Origin: an uncultured cyanobacterium
GTDB lineage: Bacteria > Cyanobacteriota > Cyanobacteriia > CACIAM-69d
Assembly (NCBI GenBank): GCA_937883785.1
Contig: CALGDE010000063.1
Coordinates: forward strand, 1-35,428
Direction: 5' to 3'
Length of the DNA stretch: 35,428 bases
Positions 28,839-35,428 of this stretch are shown here, one piece after another (positions within the stretch are counted from its first letter, which is position 1; each line of letters opens with the position of its first letter). Both the position numbers and the translations under genes were made by a program. The notes beneath the pieces are model-generated. The model ran no database searches. It was given only the letters and a program-made list of their open reading frames with translations, and was not told the origin of the DNA.

Positions 28839-29999
28839 ATGAAAGCCATGATTCTTGCTGCCGGACGCGGCACCCGGGTGCGACCCATCACCTTCACCAT
28901 TCCAAAGCCCCTGATTCCCATCTTGCAAAAGCCCGTGATGGAATTTTTGCTAGAGCTGCTGCGTCAACACGGCTTTGACCAAATCATGGTGAATGTTAGC
29001 CACCTAGCCAAAGAAATTGAAGATTACTTCCGCGACGGTCAACGCTTTGGCGTGGAAATCGGCTACTCCTTTGAGGGACATGTGGAAGATGGTGAACTGA
29101 TTGGAAAAGCCCTGGGTTCTGCTGGCGGTATGCGCCGAATTCAGGATTTCAGCCCCTTTTTCGACGACACCTTTGTGGTGCTTTGCGGCGATGCGTTAAT
29201 TGATCTGGACCTGACCGCTGCGGTCAAATTCCATCGGGAAAAGGGCTCCCTCGCCACAATTGTTATGAAGTCCGTCCCCAAGGAAGATGTGCCCAGCTAC
29301 GGTGTGGTAGTTACCGACGACGAAGGCAGAATTAAAGCTTTTCAAGAAAAGCCTTCCGTGGAAGAAGCCCTCAGTACCGATATCAATACGGGTATTTATA
29401 TTTTCGAGCCAGAAATTTTTGACTATATTCCCCCTGGGGAAGAATTTGATATTGGCGGCGATTTATTCCCCAAGCTAGTGGAAATGGGTGCGCCTTTTTA
29501 TGGCACATCTATGGACTTTGAATGGGTAGACATTGGTAAGGTGCCCGACTACTGGCGAGCCATTAGCGACGTGCTCTCTGGCAAGGTGAAAAACGTGCAA
29601 ATTCCTGGAAAAGAGGTGCGCCCGGGTATTTACACTGGCTTAAACGTGGCGGTGAACTGGGACAAGGTGGATATCCAGGGACCTGTGTATATCGGCGGCA
29701 TGACCCGTATTGACGATGGCGCCAAAATTGTTGGTCCCGTTGCCATCAGCCCCAACTGCCACATTTGCAGCGGCGCAACGGTGGAAAATAGCGTGATTTT
29801 TGAATACTCTCGCCTGGGTCCCGATGTGCGTCTTGTGGATAAGCTGGTGTTTGGACGCTACTGCGTAGATAAAACCGGTGCTGTGATTGACGTACAGGCG
29901 GCGGCGCTGGATTGGTTAATCACGGATGCCCGCCAGGCTCTACCTGTTGATTTGCCTGAGGAGAGTAAGGCGATCGCTGAACTTCTCCAGTCCGATTAA
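28839..29999 (+). CDS. Sugar-phosphate nucleotidylyltransferase (mannose-1-phosphate guanylyltransferase-like)
   Basis: Forms an NDP-sugar from a sugar 1-phosphate and an NTP. The N-terminal Rossmann-like transferase domain starts MILAAGRGTRVRPITFTIPK with the GxGTRxRP nucleotide loop and the Pro-Lys-Pro sugar-phosphate motif. GSAGGMRRI, FVVLCGDALIDLD (metal-binding acidic pair) and FQEKP follow. From about residue 255 a left-handed beta-helix begins (GPVYIGGMTRIDDGAKIVGP, then VIFEYSRLGPDV), as in GDP-mannose pyrophosphorylases. At 386 aa it has the usual two-domain length. Exact base and sugar specificity is uncertain. AGGAG lies upstream, at an unusually long ~14 nt from the ATG. It likely feeds cell-envelope or exopolysaccharide synthesis. 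Confidence 0.87.
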   Translation: MKAMILAAGRGTRVRPITFTIPKPLIPILQKPVMEFLLELLRQHGFDQIMVNVSHLAKEIEDYFRDGQRFGVEIGYSFEGHVEDGELIGKALGSAGGMRRIQDFSPFFDDTFVVLCGDALIDLDLTAAVKFHREKGSLATIVMKSVPKEDVPSYGVVVTDDEGRIKAFQEKPSVEEALSTDINTGIYIFEPEIFDYIPPGEEFDIGGDLFPKLVEMGAPFYGTSMDFEWVDIGKVPDYWRAISDVLSGKVKNVQIPGKEVRPGIYTGLNVAVNWDKVDIQGPVYIGGMTRIDDGAKIVGPVAISPNCHICSGATVENSVIFEYSRLGPDVRLVDKLVFGRYCVDKTGAVIDVQAAALDWLITDARQALPVDLPEESKAIAELLQSD

Positions 30000-30163
30000 C
30001 ACTCTGGTGAAAATCTGTTCAGCCATCCAGCCAACGAACCCGCGATCAATCCTTACCTTAAATATTGATTATGGAAGTAAGTTTTGAGACAAATAGTTGG
30101 CAATAAGCTGACAATACAGAAGTGGGGGATTACGCTAGGACAGATCCCTAAAGGCGCTGAGCC

Positions 30164-30202
30164 TGTTCAGTATCTTTGGAGACCCATAGGCTTCACTGAA
30201 CA
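30164..30202 (+). promoter_or_regulatory. Hairpin in the leader of the membrane coiled-coil gene
   Basis: TGTTCAGT (30164-30171) pairs perfectly with ACTGAACA (30195-30202) around a 23-nt loop containing TGG/CCA. It lies 61 nt before the ATG at 30263. It could be a 5'-UTR structure, or the terminator-like end of the preceding transferase transcript, but there is no T tract. The 263-bp gap otherwise shows nothing. Confidence 0.35.
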
Positions 30203-30262
30203 TTCGACCAATTTCAACCGTTCGTCCTGGCACAGGTAAAGGTTTACGCCGAATCAATTTCC

Positions 30263-30925
30263 ATGGCAGATAGTCGCATTGCGTTTTTAACTGGGTGCGC
30301 CCTGACGGGGGCAATGGCCTTTGCCGTCGCTAAGGGCTGGGTGAATATTGACACCCAAGCACTCACCTCGGCCGTGGATACTGGCGACAGTCTTGGCACT
30401 ACCGTTGATGATGTTCCCCTGGACGGTGAACTGCCGCCCCCGCCGCCCCCTGCGTCTTCCCTAAATTCTGTGCCCATGTCCCCAGCGGCAATGAGCAAAT
30501 TGGAAGAGCAGCTAAAAAAGCAGGCGGAGCAAAACACTACGGCGATCGCCACCCTGCGCGAAGACCTCAAGAAGCAGCGTGCAGACCTGGATCAGCTGCA
30601 GGATAAGCTGTCGGGCCAGGATGAAACTTTGGCTTCTATGGCGTTGGATGATCGATTGTCGGAGTTGGCGGACCGTAACGACCAGCCCTTCTGGACCCAA
30701 GGGATTCTCTGGGCATTAGGCGGCATGGTATTGACTGTGAGCAGCATTGTGATGGCTGGCGTCTTTGCCATGATGGCTCGCAATAGCCGCGATCGCTCCA
30801 CCCGATCGCAGCCGTTCCACTCCATTCGCGTGGTGCCTAGCTATCTACCGGGTCGTGAGCATCCTGAATTGGTAACTCCCCGCCGTCCCTCTGGCTCCGC
30901 CGACTACATTGACTATGACTACTAA
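30263..30925 (+). CDS. Membrane protein with proline run, coiled coil and C-terminal helix
   Basis: A 220-aa protein of unknown family. Residues 6-23 form a hydrophobic segment (IAFLTGCALTGAMAFAVA) that could be a signal anchor. Residues 58-63 are six prolines. About 77-118 are a charged heptad-like coiled coil (LEEQLKKQAEQ, EDLKKQRADLDQLQDKL). About 146-171 are a clear transmembrane helix (GILWALGGMVLTVSSIVMAG). The tail is Arg/Ser/Pro-rich and ends in Tyr-Asp repeats (YIDYDY). The layout suggests a periplasmic or cytoplasmic coiled-coil spacer between two membrane anchors. It is followed by a strong bidirectional terminator and is probably monocistronic. No function is proposed. Confidence 0.75.
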   Translation: MADSRIAFLTGCALTGAMAFAVAKGWVNIDTQALTSAVDTGDSLGTTVDDVPLDGELPPPPPPASSLNSVPMSPAAMSKLEEQLKKQAEQNTTAIATLREDLKKQRADLDQLQDKLSGQDETLASMALDDRLSELADRNDQPFWTQGILWALGGMVLTVSSIVMAGVFAMMARNSRDRSTRSQPFHSIRVVPSYLPGREHPELVTPRRPSGSADYIDYDY

Positions 30926-30946
30926 ACGCTTTTAAATCTCACCGCA

Positions 30947-30984
30947 AAAAAGCCGCTCCAGTCCTGTTTGTGAAGCGGCTTTTT
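30947..30984. terminator. Bidirectional terminator between convergent genes
   Basis: AAAAAGCCGCT (30947-30957) pairs perfectly with AGCGGCTTTTT (30974-30984). T tracts lie on the 3' side in both directions. It serves the gene ending at 30925 (+) and the oxidoreductase ending at 31052 (-). Confidence 0.85.
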
Positions 30985-31051
30985 GTTGCTTTATGTAAAG
31001 CGTTGTTTGTCCAAAAGCATGGCAGTTTGGAATGTTCTTGTTGACGTTTGC

Positions 31052-32092
31052 CTACCGCACAAACTGAGGCATCACTTCAGCTGCCGTGAACACTCCGTAG
31101 ATGCCGCGTCGGTGGAGCGATCGCCCCGCTTTTAAGTAGCCAAACGCCGGACCACACACATTCGCCGCCATGCTAGTTTCGTCCCCTAACGTAAACGTGT
31201 GGGTGGAAATCTTCCCTTCAAAGGTGCGTCCGGTCACTTTCACGTTGGTGCTCAAAGGCTTCTTCGGATTGCGCGTATCCACCACGCCGCCCACGGTTAC
31301 CTGGTGGCGATCGCAAATCCCTGCTAGCTCCAGCATCAAATCATCAGCGTGCTCCATATTCTCCAGCGCCAAAATGCCGTTAGTCCTATCCAGTAGCGCA
31401 GCCACCTCCTCGTCCGTCATGGCTCGGGCAGTCTCCACGCCATAGTCAGGCATATGAGCAATATCCTCTCGAATCGTTGCCCGATAAGCTTCCCAGTTAG
31501 CGATCCCCACCCCGAACGTAATCTTTACGCTGTGGATCTCGGCGTAACTTTGAGCCGCCACCGCCGCCGCCGCCGTCAATAATCCAGGAGTCGCACCACA
31601 GCCGGTCATATAAGTAATTCCAGCCTCTTCTAACCTCCCTTGTAGCGCCAGCATCTGCTCCATGGCGCTGGTGCGCTTCAGAGCATCTACCAACACCCCC
31701 TGCCAGCCCGCCTCAATGAACTGCTCCACCACTGACGCCATAAACGTATTGGGCAAATTTGGCAGCGCCAAAAAATATCCTTCCGCCGCCGTCGCCGCTT
31801 GAATTAACTGACCAATACTGTTTTCTGCCCGCTGACCCCCGGCTGTCACGTCTCCCACCGATCCCCCAGTACGATACGCATTGATGCACTGGTCAGGGTC
31901 TAAGCCATTGGCGTTATAAACAAAACCATCCCGGTCTGCCGCTGCCACCAAACCCATTTCTTGCTTCGGCGCTAAAACCCTTGCCGCCGCCTGCCCCAAG
32001 CCACCAAACCCCAGAACCCCCACCCGAATCCATTCATTGGGCTGGGAAGATACCACCGAAGACGCCGTGGTAGGCACCGTAGCTACACGCAT
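31052..32092 (-). CDS. Saccharopine-dehydrogenase-like NAD(P) oxidoreductase
   Basis: A 346-aa soluble protein. [19 protein letters not shown] (residues 22-40) is a Rossmann nucleotide-binding start. It is followed by [24 protein letters not shown], a mid-protein catalytic-type segment [20 protein letters not shown], and a second domain with [19 protein letters not shown] and [19 protein letters not shown]. This pattern fits a cyanobacterial group annotated as saccharopine-dehydrogenase-like. Lysine metabolism through saccharopine is not expected in cyanobacteria, so the true substrate is unknown. ATG 32092 is chosen because GAGG lies 9 nt upstream; ATG 32122 would add ten residues. It shares the bidirectional terminator at its 3' end. 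Confidence 0.8.
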   Translation of the reverse strand: MRVATVPTTASSVVSSQPNEWIRVGVLGFGGLGQAAARVLAPKQEMGLVAAADRDGFVYNANGLDPDQCINAYRTGGSVGDVTAGGQRAENSIGQLIQAATAAEGYFLALPNLPNTFMASVVEQFIEAGWQGVLVDALKRTSAMEQMLALQGRLEEAGITYMTGCGATPGLLTAAAAVAAQSYAEIHSVKITFGVGIANWEAYRATIREDIAHMPDYGVETARAMTDEEVAALLDRTNGILALENMEHADDLMLELAGICDRHQVTVGGVVDTRNPKKPLSTNVKVTGRTFEGKISTHTFTLGDETSMAANVCGPAFGYLKAGRSLHRRGIYGVFTAAEVMPQFVR

Positions 32093-32434
32093 AAAATTTA
32101 GCCTCAGAAAACAATTGTTCAAAAACGGAATCTAGAGAATGCCATCAATTAGGTGCCAGAATTTTTACTCAATGGGGATTGCCCGACTTCTATAGTGCTA
32201 AGTGGGGCAACCCTTGTGGCTGTTCACCTCAAGCTCTTGGCTCAAAGATCTAATTGATTGCGATCCCAAGACAAATTACAAAAATGGCGATCGCTCCACA
32301 CAACGGCAGAACAACGCAAGATATTTGAAATATGCCGCCATCGGAAGCCAACCGTCTAAATACCACCGTGATTCTTTAGGTTGCAGTCACAATCAAGTTG
32401 CGCCAAACTAGTCTGAACGGTGTTGCAATGAGCC
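32093..32434. other. Non-coding region upstream of the DUF2997 cluster
   Basis: About 340 bp between the divergent oxidoreductase and the DUF2997 promoter. No supported gene; open frames here have no recognisable product. The base composition turns AT-richer from here to the right edge. One HIP1 site is at about 32288. Confidence 0.4.
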
Positions 32435-32491
32435 TTGACATGATTGATTGTTAAGCCTTATTGCGCTATTTAATGACACTGACTATCATTA
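32435..32491 (+). promoter_or_regulatory. Putative promoter and operator-like inverted repeat before DUF2997
   Basis: TTGACA at 32435-32440 is a perfect -35 box; 17 nt on, TTATTG (32458-32463) is a poor -10. Just downstream, TAATGA (32471-32476) and TCATTA (32486-32491) form a perfect inverted repeat with 9-nt spacing, ending 29 nt before the ATG. This is suitably placed for a repressor. It is superficially Fur-like, but the spacing does not match the Fur consensus. The regulator is unknown. Confidence 0.4.
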
Positions 32492-32520
32492 GTGTGTCTT
32501 GACCTTGGGCGTAGCAATAT

Positions 32521-32733
32521 ATGGAAACACTTGAATTTATTATTTATCCCGACGGCCGGGTGTCTGAGCAAGTAACCGGCATTAAAGGTACGGATTGCAT
32601 GGGCATAACTGACGAAATCGAAGAGCAGTTGGGGCGGGTGCTCAGTCGAGAAGCTACTGCTGAACAGTTTGCAAACAATGCTCTGGATGAGGATGCAAGT
32701 GTTTCTCAATCTCAATTCAGTGGATGGTCTTAG
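32521..32733 (+). CDS. DUF2997 family protein
   Basis: A 70-aa protein. LEFIIYPDGRVSEQVTGIKG, then DCMGITDEIEEQLGRVLSRE, match the short DUF2997 family, which is found next to Ycf35 and a ferredoxin in cyanobacteria. It is a small beta-hairpin plus helix domain with one cysteine; the family has no established biochemical role that I know of. No Shine-Dalgarno is visible, but the whole family length is covered from ATG 32521. It is the first gene of the 32.5-34.9 kb group, with a candidate promoter and inverted repeat just upstream. Confidence 0.82.
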   Translation: METLEFIIYPDGRVSEQVTGIKGTDCMGITDEIEEQLGRVLSREATAEQFANNALDEDASVSQSQFSGWS

Positions 32734-32945
32734 CTAAAAAGTAGTTCGTCCCACGACAAACCTGACAGTGAAAGGGAAAGGTAAATGATTGAAGATATTG
32801 CCCTGTAAAAAGTAAAATTTCCTGATGATGTAAGTCATAACCCCTGCCTCCAAAATTGATCTATGCTGGCGATCAGGGATTTATAACAACATCATTCGTA
32901 AAATATCTCTATAACCAAGAAAGTCAACACAAGCGAAACAAACCC

Positions 32946-33332
32946 ATGTCCCATTTCAGCCAAGTCAAAACTCAAATTCGGAATCTGGAATCTTTGAAAA
33001 CCGCTTTGACCGATTTAGGAATTGAATGGAAGTCTGGTCCCTGCGATGTTCGTGGCTACCAGGGACAAACCCATAACGCTGACTTGGCGATCGCCCAAGA
33101 CAACGGGTATGACATTGGGTTTGCTTGGAATGGCTCCGAGTATGCCCTTGTAACTGACTTGCAGTACTGGCAGCAAACTGGAACCGTTGATCGCTTCATC
33201 AAGAAAGTGACACAGCGCTACGCTTATCGCACTGTAATGAGCACGAGCAGTGAAAAAGGATTTCAAGTGGCTGAGGAGCAGCAGAATGCTGACGGCTCCA
33301 TTCGCCTAGTGCTTCAACGCTGGAACGGCTAG
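32946..33332 (+). CDS. ycf35: Ycf35 / DUF1257 family protein
   Basis: A 128-aa soluble protein. MSHFSQVKTQIRNLESLKTA is the invariant start of Ycf35, a protein also encoded in red-algal plastids. The rest shows GPCDVRGYQGQTHNADLAIA, YDIGFAWNGSEYALVTDLQYW and a C-terminal strand region ending VLQRW. An in-frame ATG at 32856 would add 30 residues not found in the family, so 32946 is used. The function is not firmly known. Conserved neighbourhood with DUF2997 and the ferredoxin suggests a shared role. It is followed by two hairpins (33369-33385 and 33399-33437), so the ferredoxin may be transcribed at a reduced level or separately. Confidence 0.88.
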   Translation: MSHFSQVKTQIRNLESLKTALTDLGIEWKSGPCDVRGYQGQTHNADLAIAQDNGYDIGFAWNGSEYALVTDLQYWQQTGTVDRFIKKVTQRYAYRTVMSTSSEKGFQVAEEQQNADGSIRLVLQRWNG

Positions 33333-33398
33333 GATTTTCGACCAGCGCGACCATCTTTGAAAACAAGGTTAGTCCATTGCTAACTGAATCATATTGGA

Positions 33399-33437
33399 AG
33401 AAGTTCTGTGTGAAAACTAGACGCGCAGAACTTCTTG
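33399..33437 (+). terminator. 11-bp perfect hairpin between ycf35 and ferredoxin
   Basis: AAGAAGTTCTG (33399-33409) pairs perfectly with CAGAACTTCTT (33427-33437), with wobble pairs extending into the 17-nt loop. There is no T run after it. A smaller hairpin GTTAG/CTAAC precedes it at 33369-33385. It is likely a terminator, a transcript-processing site or a 3'-end stabiliser within the gene group. Confidence 0.55.
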
Positions 33438-33529
33438 CTAAACCCGGTTATTTTACTTAGGGATTGAGTGTAGAGCAGAGCATTGATGAGTAAGCCTTAA
33501 GTAGCGACAATGCACATGGGGTAGAGGCA

Positions 33530-33970
33530 ATGTTTGATGATCAAGCGCAGCCATCTGGTTTTGAGCCTGAACTGGGAGGCGACTTTCGTCACGGTGACGG
33601 TGATCGAACAGGATTTGAGCCGGAACTTGGCGGATCTGTACGCCAGAAAGGGGTTTATGTGGACGAGGTGGAGTGTGTCGGATGCACCTTCTGTTCCCAG
33701 GTTGCTAGAAACACTTTTTACATGGAGCCGGACCATGGTCGTGCTCGAGTTATCTGTCAGGATGGTGATTCAGAGGATATTGTTCAAGAAGCTATTGATA
33801 CTTGCCCCGTAGATTGTATTCATTGGGTTGACTTTACAGAACTTAAGCACTTAGAGCGTGAACGGCAGTACCAGGAAATTCCCACTGCTGGTTTCCCCGT
33901 TGAGAAAGCTTTGTTGCGCAAGAGGAGCCATAGACGGCGAAGTAAGATGCAAGGAGAAAGACAGAAGTAA
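33530..33970 (+). CDS. 4Fe-4S ferredoxin with duplicated PELGG motif
   Basis: A 146-aa protein. The N-terminus carries the octapeptide GFEPELGG twice (residues 10-17 and 28-35), followed by QKGVYVDEVECVGCTFC. Cys49, Cys52 and Cys55 (C-X2-C-X2-C) and Cys92 in DTCPVDC give one [4Fe-4S] cluster; Cys76 and Cys96 are extra. The usual second cluster motif is absent. NTFYMEPDHGRARV and IHWVDFTELKHLERERQYQ are typical of the cyanobacterial ferredoxin that sits beside Ycf35 and DUF2997. The C-terminus is strongly basic (KRSHRRRSKMQGERQK), perhaps for binding nucleic acid or membrane. GTAGAGG lies just before the ATG. murQ follows after 17 nt. Confidence 0.88.
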   Translation: MFDDQAQPSGFEPELGGDFRHGDGDRTGFEPELGGSVRQKGVYVDEVECVGCTFCSQVARNTFYMEPDHGRARVICQDGDSEDIVQEAIDTCPVDCIHWVDFTELKHLERERQYQEIPTAGFPVEKALLRKRSHRRRSKMQGERQK

Positions 33971-33987
33971 AGCGCAACGGTTTAGAT

Positions 33988-34929
33988 ATGGCTGAAGAAC
34001 AGGTGACGCCCGCGTCTATTTATGATCGTGGCCACTTAATTACAGAGAGCACAAATCCAGCCAGCGCTAATTTGGATCAGCTATCGCCATTAGAATTGGT
34101 CGATTTATTCAATGAAGAAGACTTGAATACGGTTAAGGCGATCGCCAACGCTCGTGAGTCTCTAAGCAAAACAATAGAATTAACAACTCAATCTTTGAAG
34201 TCAGGCGGCCGCCTGTTTTATGTGGGCGCTGGCACAAGTGGTCGTTTGGGAGTGCTTGATGCGTCTGAATGTCCACCAACTTTTTGCACCGATCCTGAAA
34301 TGGTTCAAGGAATCATCGCTGGTGGAAAAGATGCCCTGGTACGGAGTTCTGAGTCTTTAGAAGATAGCGCCTCAGATGGAGCAACTGTCGTTGATCAAAA
34401 AAATATTTCAGATGCTGACATTGTGATCGGCATTACCGCTGGTGGAACAACCCCCTATGTCCACGGTGCCATCTTACGTGCTCAGGAACTAGGGGCAAAA
34501 ACAGTGTTTATCGCCTGCGTTCCAGAGTCTCAAGTACCTGCTCCTGGTTCCATTGATGCAGATATTCGGCTGGTTGTCGGACCAGAATTATTAACAGGAT
34601 CAACCCGCTTGAAATCTGGTACAGCGACGAAGATGGCCTTAAATATTATTTCGACGGGGAGTATGGTGTGTCTCGGGAAAGTCTATGGCAACCAGATGAT
34701 AGATGTTTCGGTGACTAATATAAAGTTGTATGATCGGGCTGTCCGGATAATCAGTACTCTGCTAAACATTAGCCGAAATAGCGCAGAAGAGCTTCTTCAA
34801 CAAGCTCGGAATAAGGTGAAACTCTCTCTAGTCATGTACTGGACTAATCTGTCCGTAAACGAATCTCAGAAGTTACTCGATAAATGTGGTGGAAGCCTTA
34901 GAAGAGCTCTAGCACTACATGAGGACTGA
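33988..34929 (+). CDS. murQ: N-acetylmuramic acid 6-phosphate etherase
   Basis: Cleaves the lactyl ether of MurNAc 6-phosphate to GlcNAc 6-phosphate and lactate in peptidoglycan recycling. The 313-aa product is full length. The SIS-domain phosphosugar site is GAGTSGRLGVLDASECPPTF, with catalytic Glu94. ALVRSSESLEDS carries the second conserved acidic residue. GITAGGTTPYVHGAIL and STRLKSGTATKMALN complete the family pattern, and the C-terminal UBA-like helix ends GGSLRRALALHED. It starts 17 nt after the ferredoxin and is probably co-transcribed. Codon use is more AT-rich than that of genes left of 31 kb, and it borders transposon debris, so recent acquisition is possible. Neither a MurNAc kinase nor a PTS is in the window. 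Confidence 0.95.
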   Translation: MAEEQVTPASIYDRGHLITESTNPASANLDQLSPLELVDLFNEEDLNTVKAIANARESLSKTIELTTQSLKSGGRLFYVGAGTSGRLGVLDASECPPTFCTDPEMVQGIIAGGKDALVRSSESLEDSASDGATVVDQKNISDADIVIGITAGGTTPYVHGAILRAQELGAKTVFIACVPESQVPAPGSIDADIRLVVGPELLTGSTRLKSGTATKMALNIISTGSMVCLGKVYGNQMIDVSVTNIKLYDRAVRIISTLLNISRNSAEELLQQARNKVKLSLVMYWTNLSVNESQKLLDKCGGSLRRALALHED

Positions 34930-35117
34930 AGAAACTTTAGTTCGGGAGGGCGTTGTTGCATTGATAGTGGATGCACTCTGTATGGTTAAGCGACTCGTTA
35001 AAGCTGGCGCTAAGTTTTAAGCTGCATCCCACACCGTCACGGGCTGGGCAATCTGAATTATGCGATTTAACACTGTACATTTCACCCGTAATATCAAGTC
35101 CGGCTATTGAGTGATGA
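34930..35117. other. Non-coding stretch between murQ and transposase remnant
   Basis: No gene, terminator or clear insertion-sequence end could be identified. The one open frame on the minus strand (34937-35128) has no family resemblance. The boundary of the mobile element probably lies in this interval. Confidence 0.35.
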
Positions 35118-35428
35118 TTAGCTGACACTGTCTAACCACCAGTGAAAACCAGTTAACCCCTTCACGAAATCAGGCTGCTCTAATAACGCCCTACATCGAT
35201 GCACCGTCACCTCCTCCAGTTCATCCAAGGTCTCAAAGTGGCGATTCACGATGGCTTCATTGGTCCAAGGCTATAACCGTTCTGCAGGTTGCAGTTCTGG
35301 AGAACGGGGGGGAAGAAATAGGACATCCATTCCCTCAGGAATCTTTAATTTCTCACTGGTATAGTCACTCTCTAGAGATATAGGACGAATTGGTCAGTAC
35401 ATGGTCGAGAGCATCATGCAGCTTCTCA
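35118..35428 (-). mobile_element. Decayed IS630-family transposase, 3' part
   Basis: Read on the minus strand from the window edge, this is the C-terminal end of an IS630-type DDE transposase: VLFLPPRSPELQPAERL, then an in-frame TAG (35273-35271) where Trp is expected, then PWTNEAIVNRHFETLDELEE, VHRCRALLEQPDFV and GFHWW, ending at TAA 35118-35120. Upstream, QFVLYL runs into a stop and a frame change near 35371-35381 before SEKLKIPEG. With at least two lesions it cannot make an active enzyme. The remainder lies beyond the window. Its short frames are missed by plain ORF calling. Confidence 0.85.

Noticed and set aside
32471-32491. Fur box before DUF2997
   Set aside because: TAATGA and TCATTA are right in type, but the 9-nt spacing gives only about half of the positions of the Fur consensus; kept only as an unnamed inverted repeat.
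34930-34975. GGGCGTTGTTGCATTGATAG-like sequence after murQ as an insertion-sequence end
   Set aside because: It resembles some transposon termini, but no matching inverted partner or target duplication was found in the window.
34937-35128. 63-aa minus-strand frame between murQ and the transposase remnant
   Set aside because: No ribosome site or recognisable motif; it overlaps the end of the decayed transposase, which explains the right part better.

Overview
The window is a stretch of cyanobacterial chromosome. The HIP1 octamer GCGATCGC recurs every few hundred bases, inside and between genes (for example 1043-1050 and 5234-5241). Several genes belong to families found mainly in cyanobacteria and plastids: DUF1995, DUF1997, Ycf35, DUF2997, the PELGG-type ferredoxin and the ACT-domain malic enzyme. 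Most of the window is GC-rich and densely coded. The last ~3.3 kb (32.1-35.4 kb) looks more AT-rich by eye and ends in transposon debris. I cannot name the genus.

Layout. 0.3-2.3 kb: a small exported protein convergent with malic enzyme. 2.3-3.2 kb: a long non-coding gap holding a MITE-like element in front of dxs. 3.2-9.6 kb: dxs, a divergent ProA, a DUF1997 protein, pheA, moaE and a small VOC protein, with several convergent pairs that overlap by a few bases. 9.6-13.3 kb: a minus-strand group of a CobQ-like ATPase/amidotransferase, an 83-aa 2Fe-2S ferredoxin and an FAD oxidoreductase. 13.6-19.0 kb: a small cyanobacterial protein, LMW phosphatase, HEAGH membrane peptidase, DUF1995, a nine-repeat TPR protein and MTA phosphorylase. 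19.1-22.0 kb: a second MITE-like copy abutting a P-type ATPase whose 5' end is frameshifted. 22.2-24.6 kb: a glycine-rich RTX protein. 24.9-30.9 kb: ppk1 coupled to a small gene, an AEC transporter, a sugar nucleotidylyltransferase and a membrane coiled-coil protein. 31.1-34.9 kb: an oxidoreductase, then DUF2997, Ycf35, ferredoxin and murQ. The right edge carries a decayed IS630-family transposase.

How the genes relate. Most are ordinary housekeeping functions: isoprenoid, Phe, Pro, Moco, MTA and polyphosphate metabolism. They do not form one pathway. Two clusters look like functional units: CobQ-like + ferredoxin + FAD oxidoreductase, and DUF2997 + Ycf35 + ferredoxin (+ MurQ). 

The strongest sequence-level observations are three. 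(1) Two ~133-bp elements 16 kb apart have diverged in sequence, but their terminal inverted repeats change in step; one of them supplies the stop codon of the ATPase gene. (2) A 4-bp tandem duplication (GCATGCAT) separates the N-terminal domain of the P-type ATPase from the rest. (3) The CobQ-like protein lacks canonical cobyric acid synthase motifs and sits in a redox gene cluster. No CRISPR array, tRNA, rRNA or recognisable riboswitch was found.
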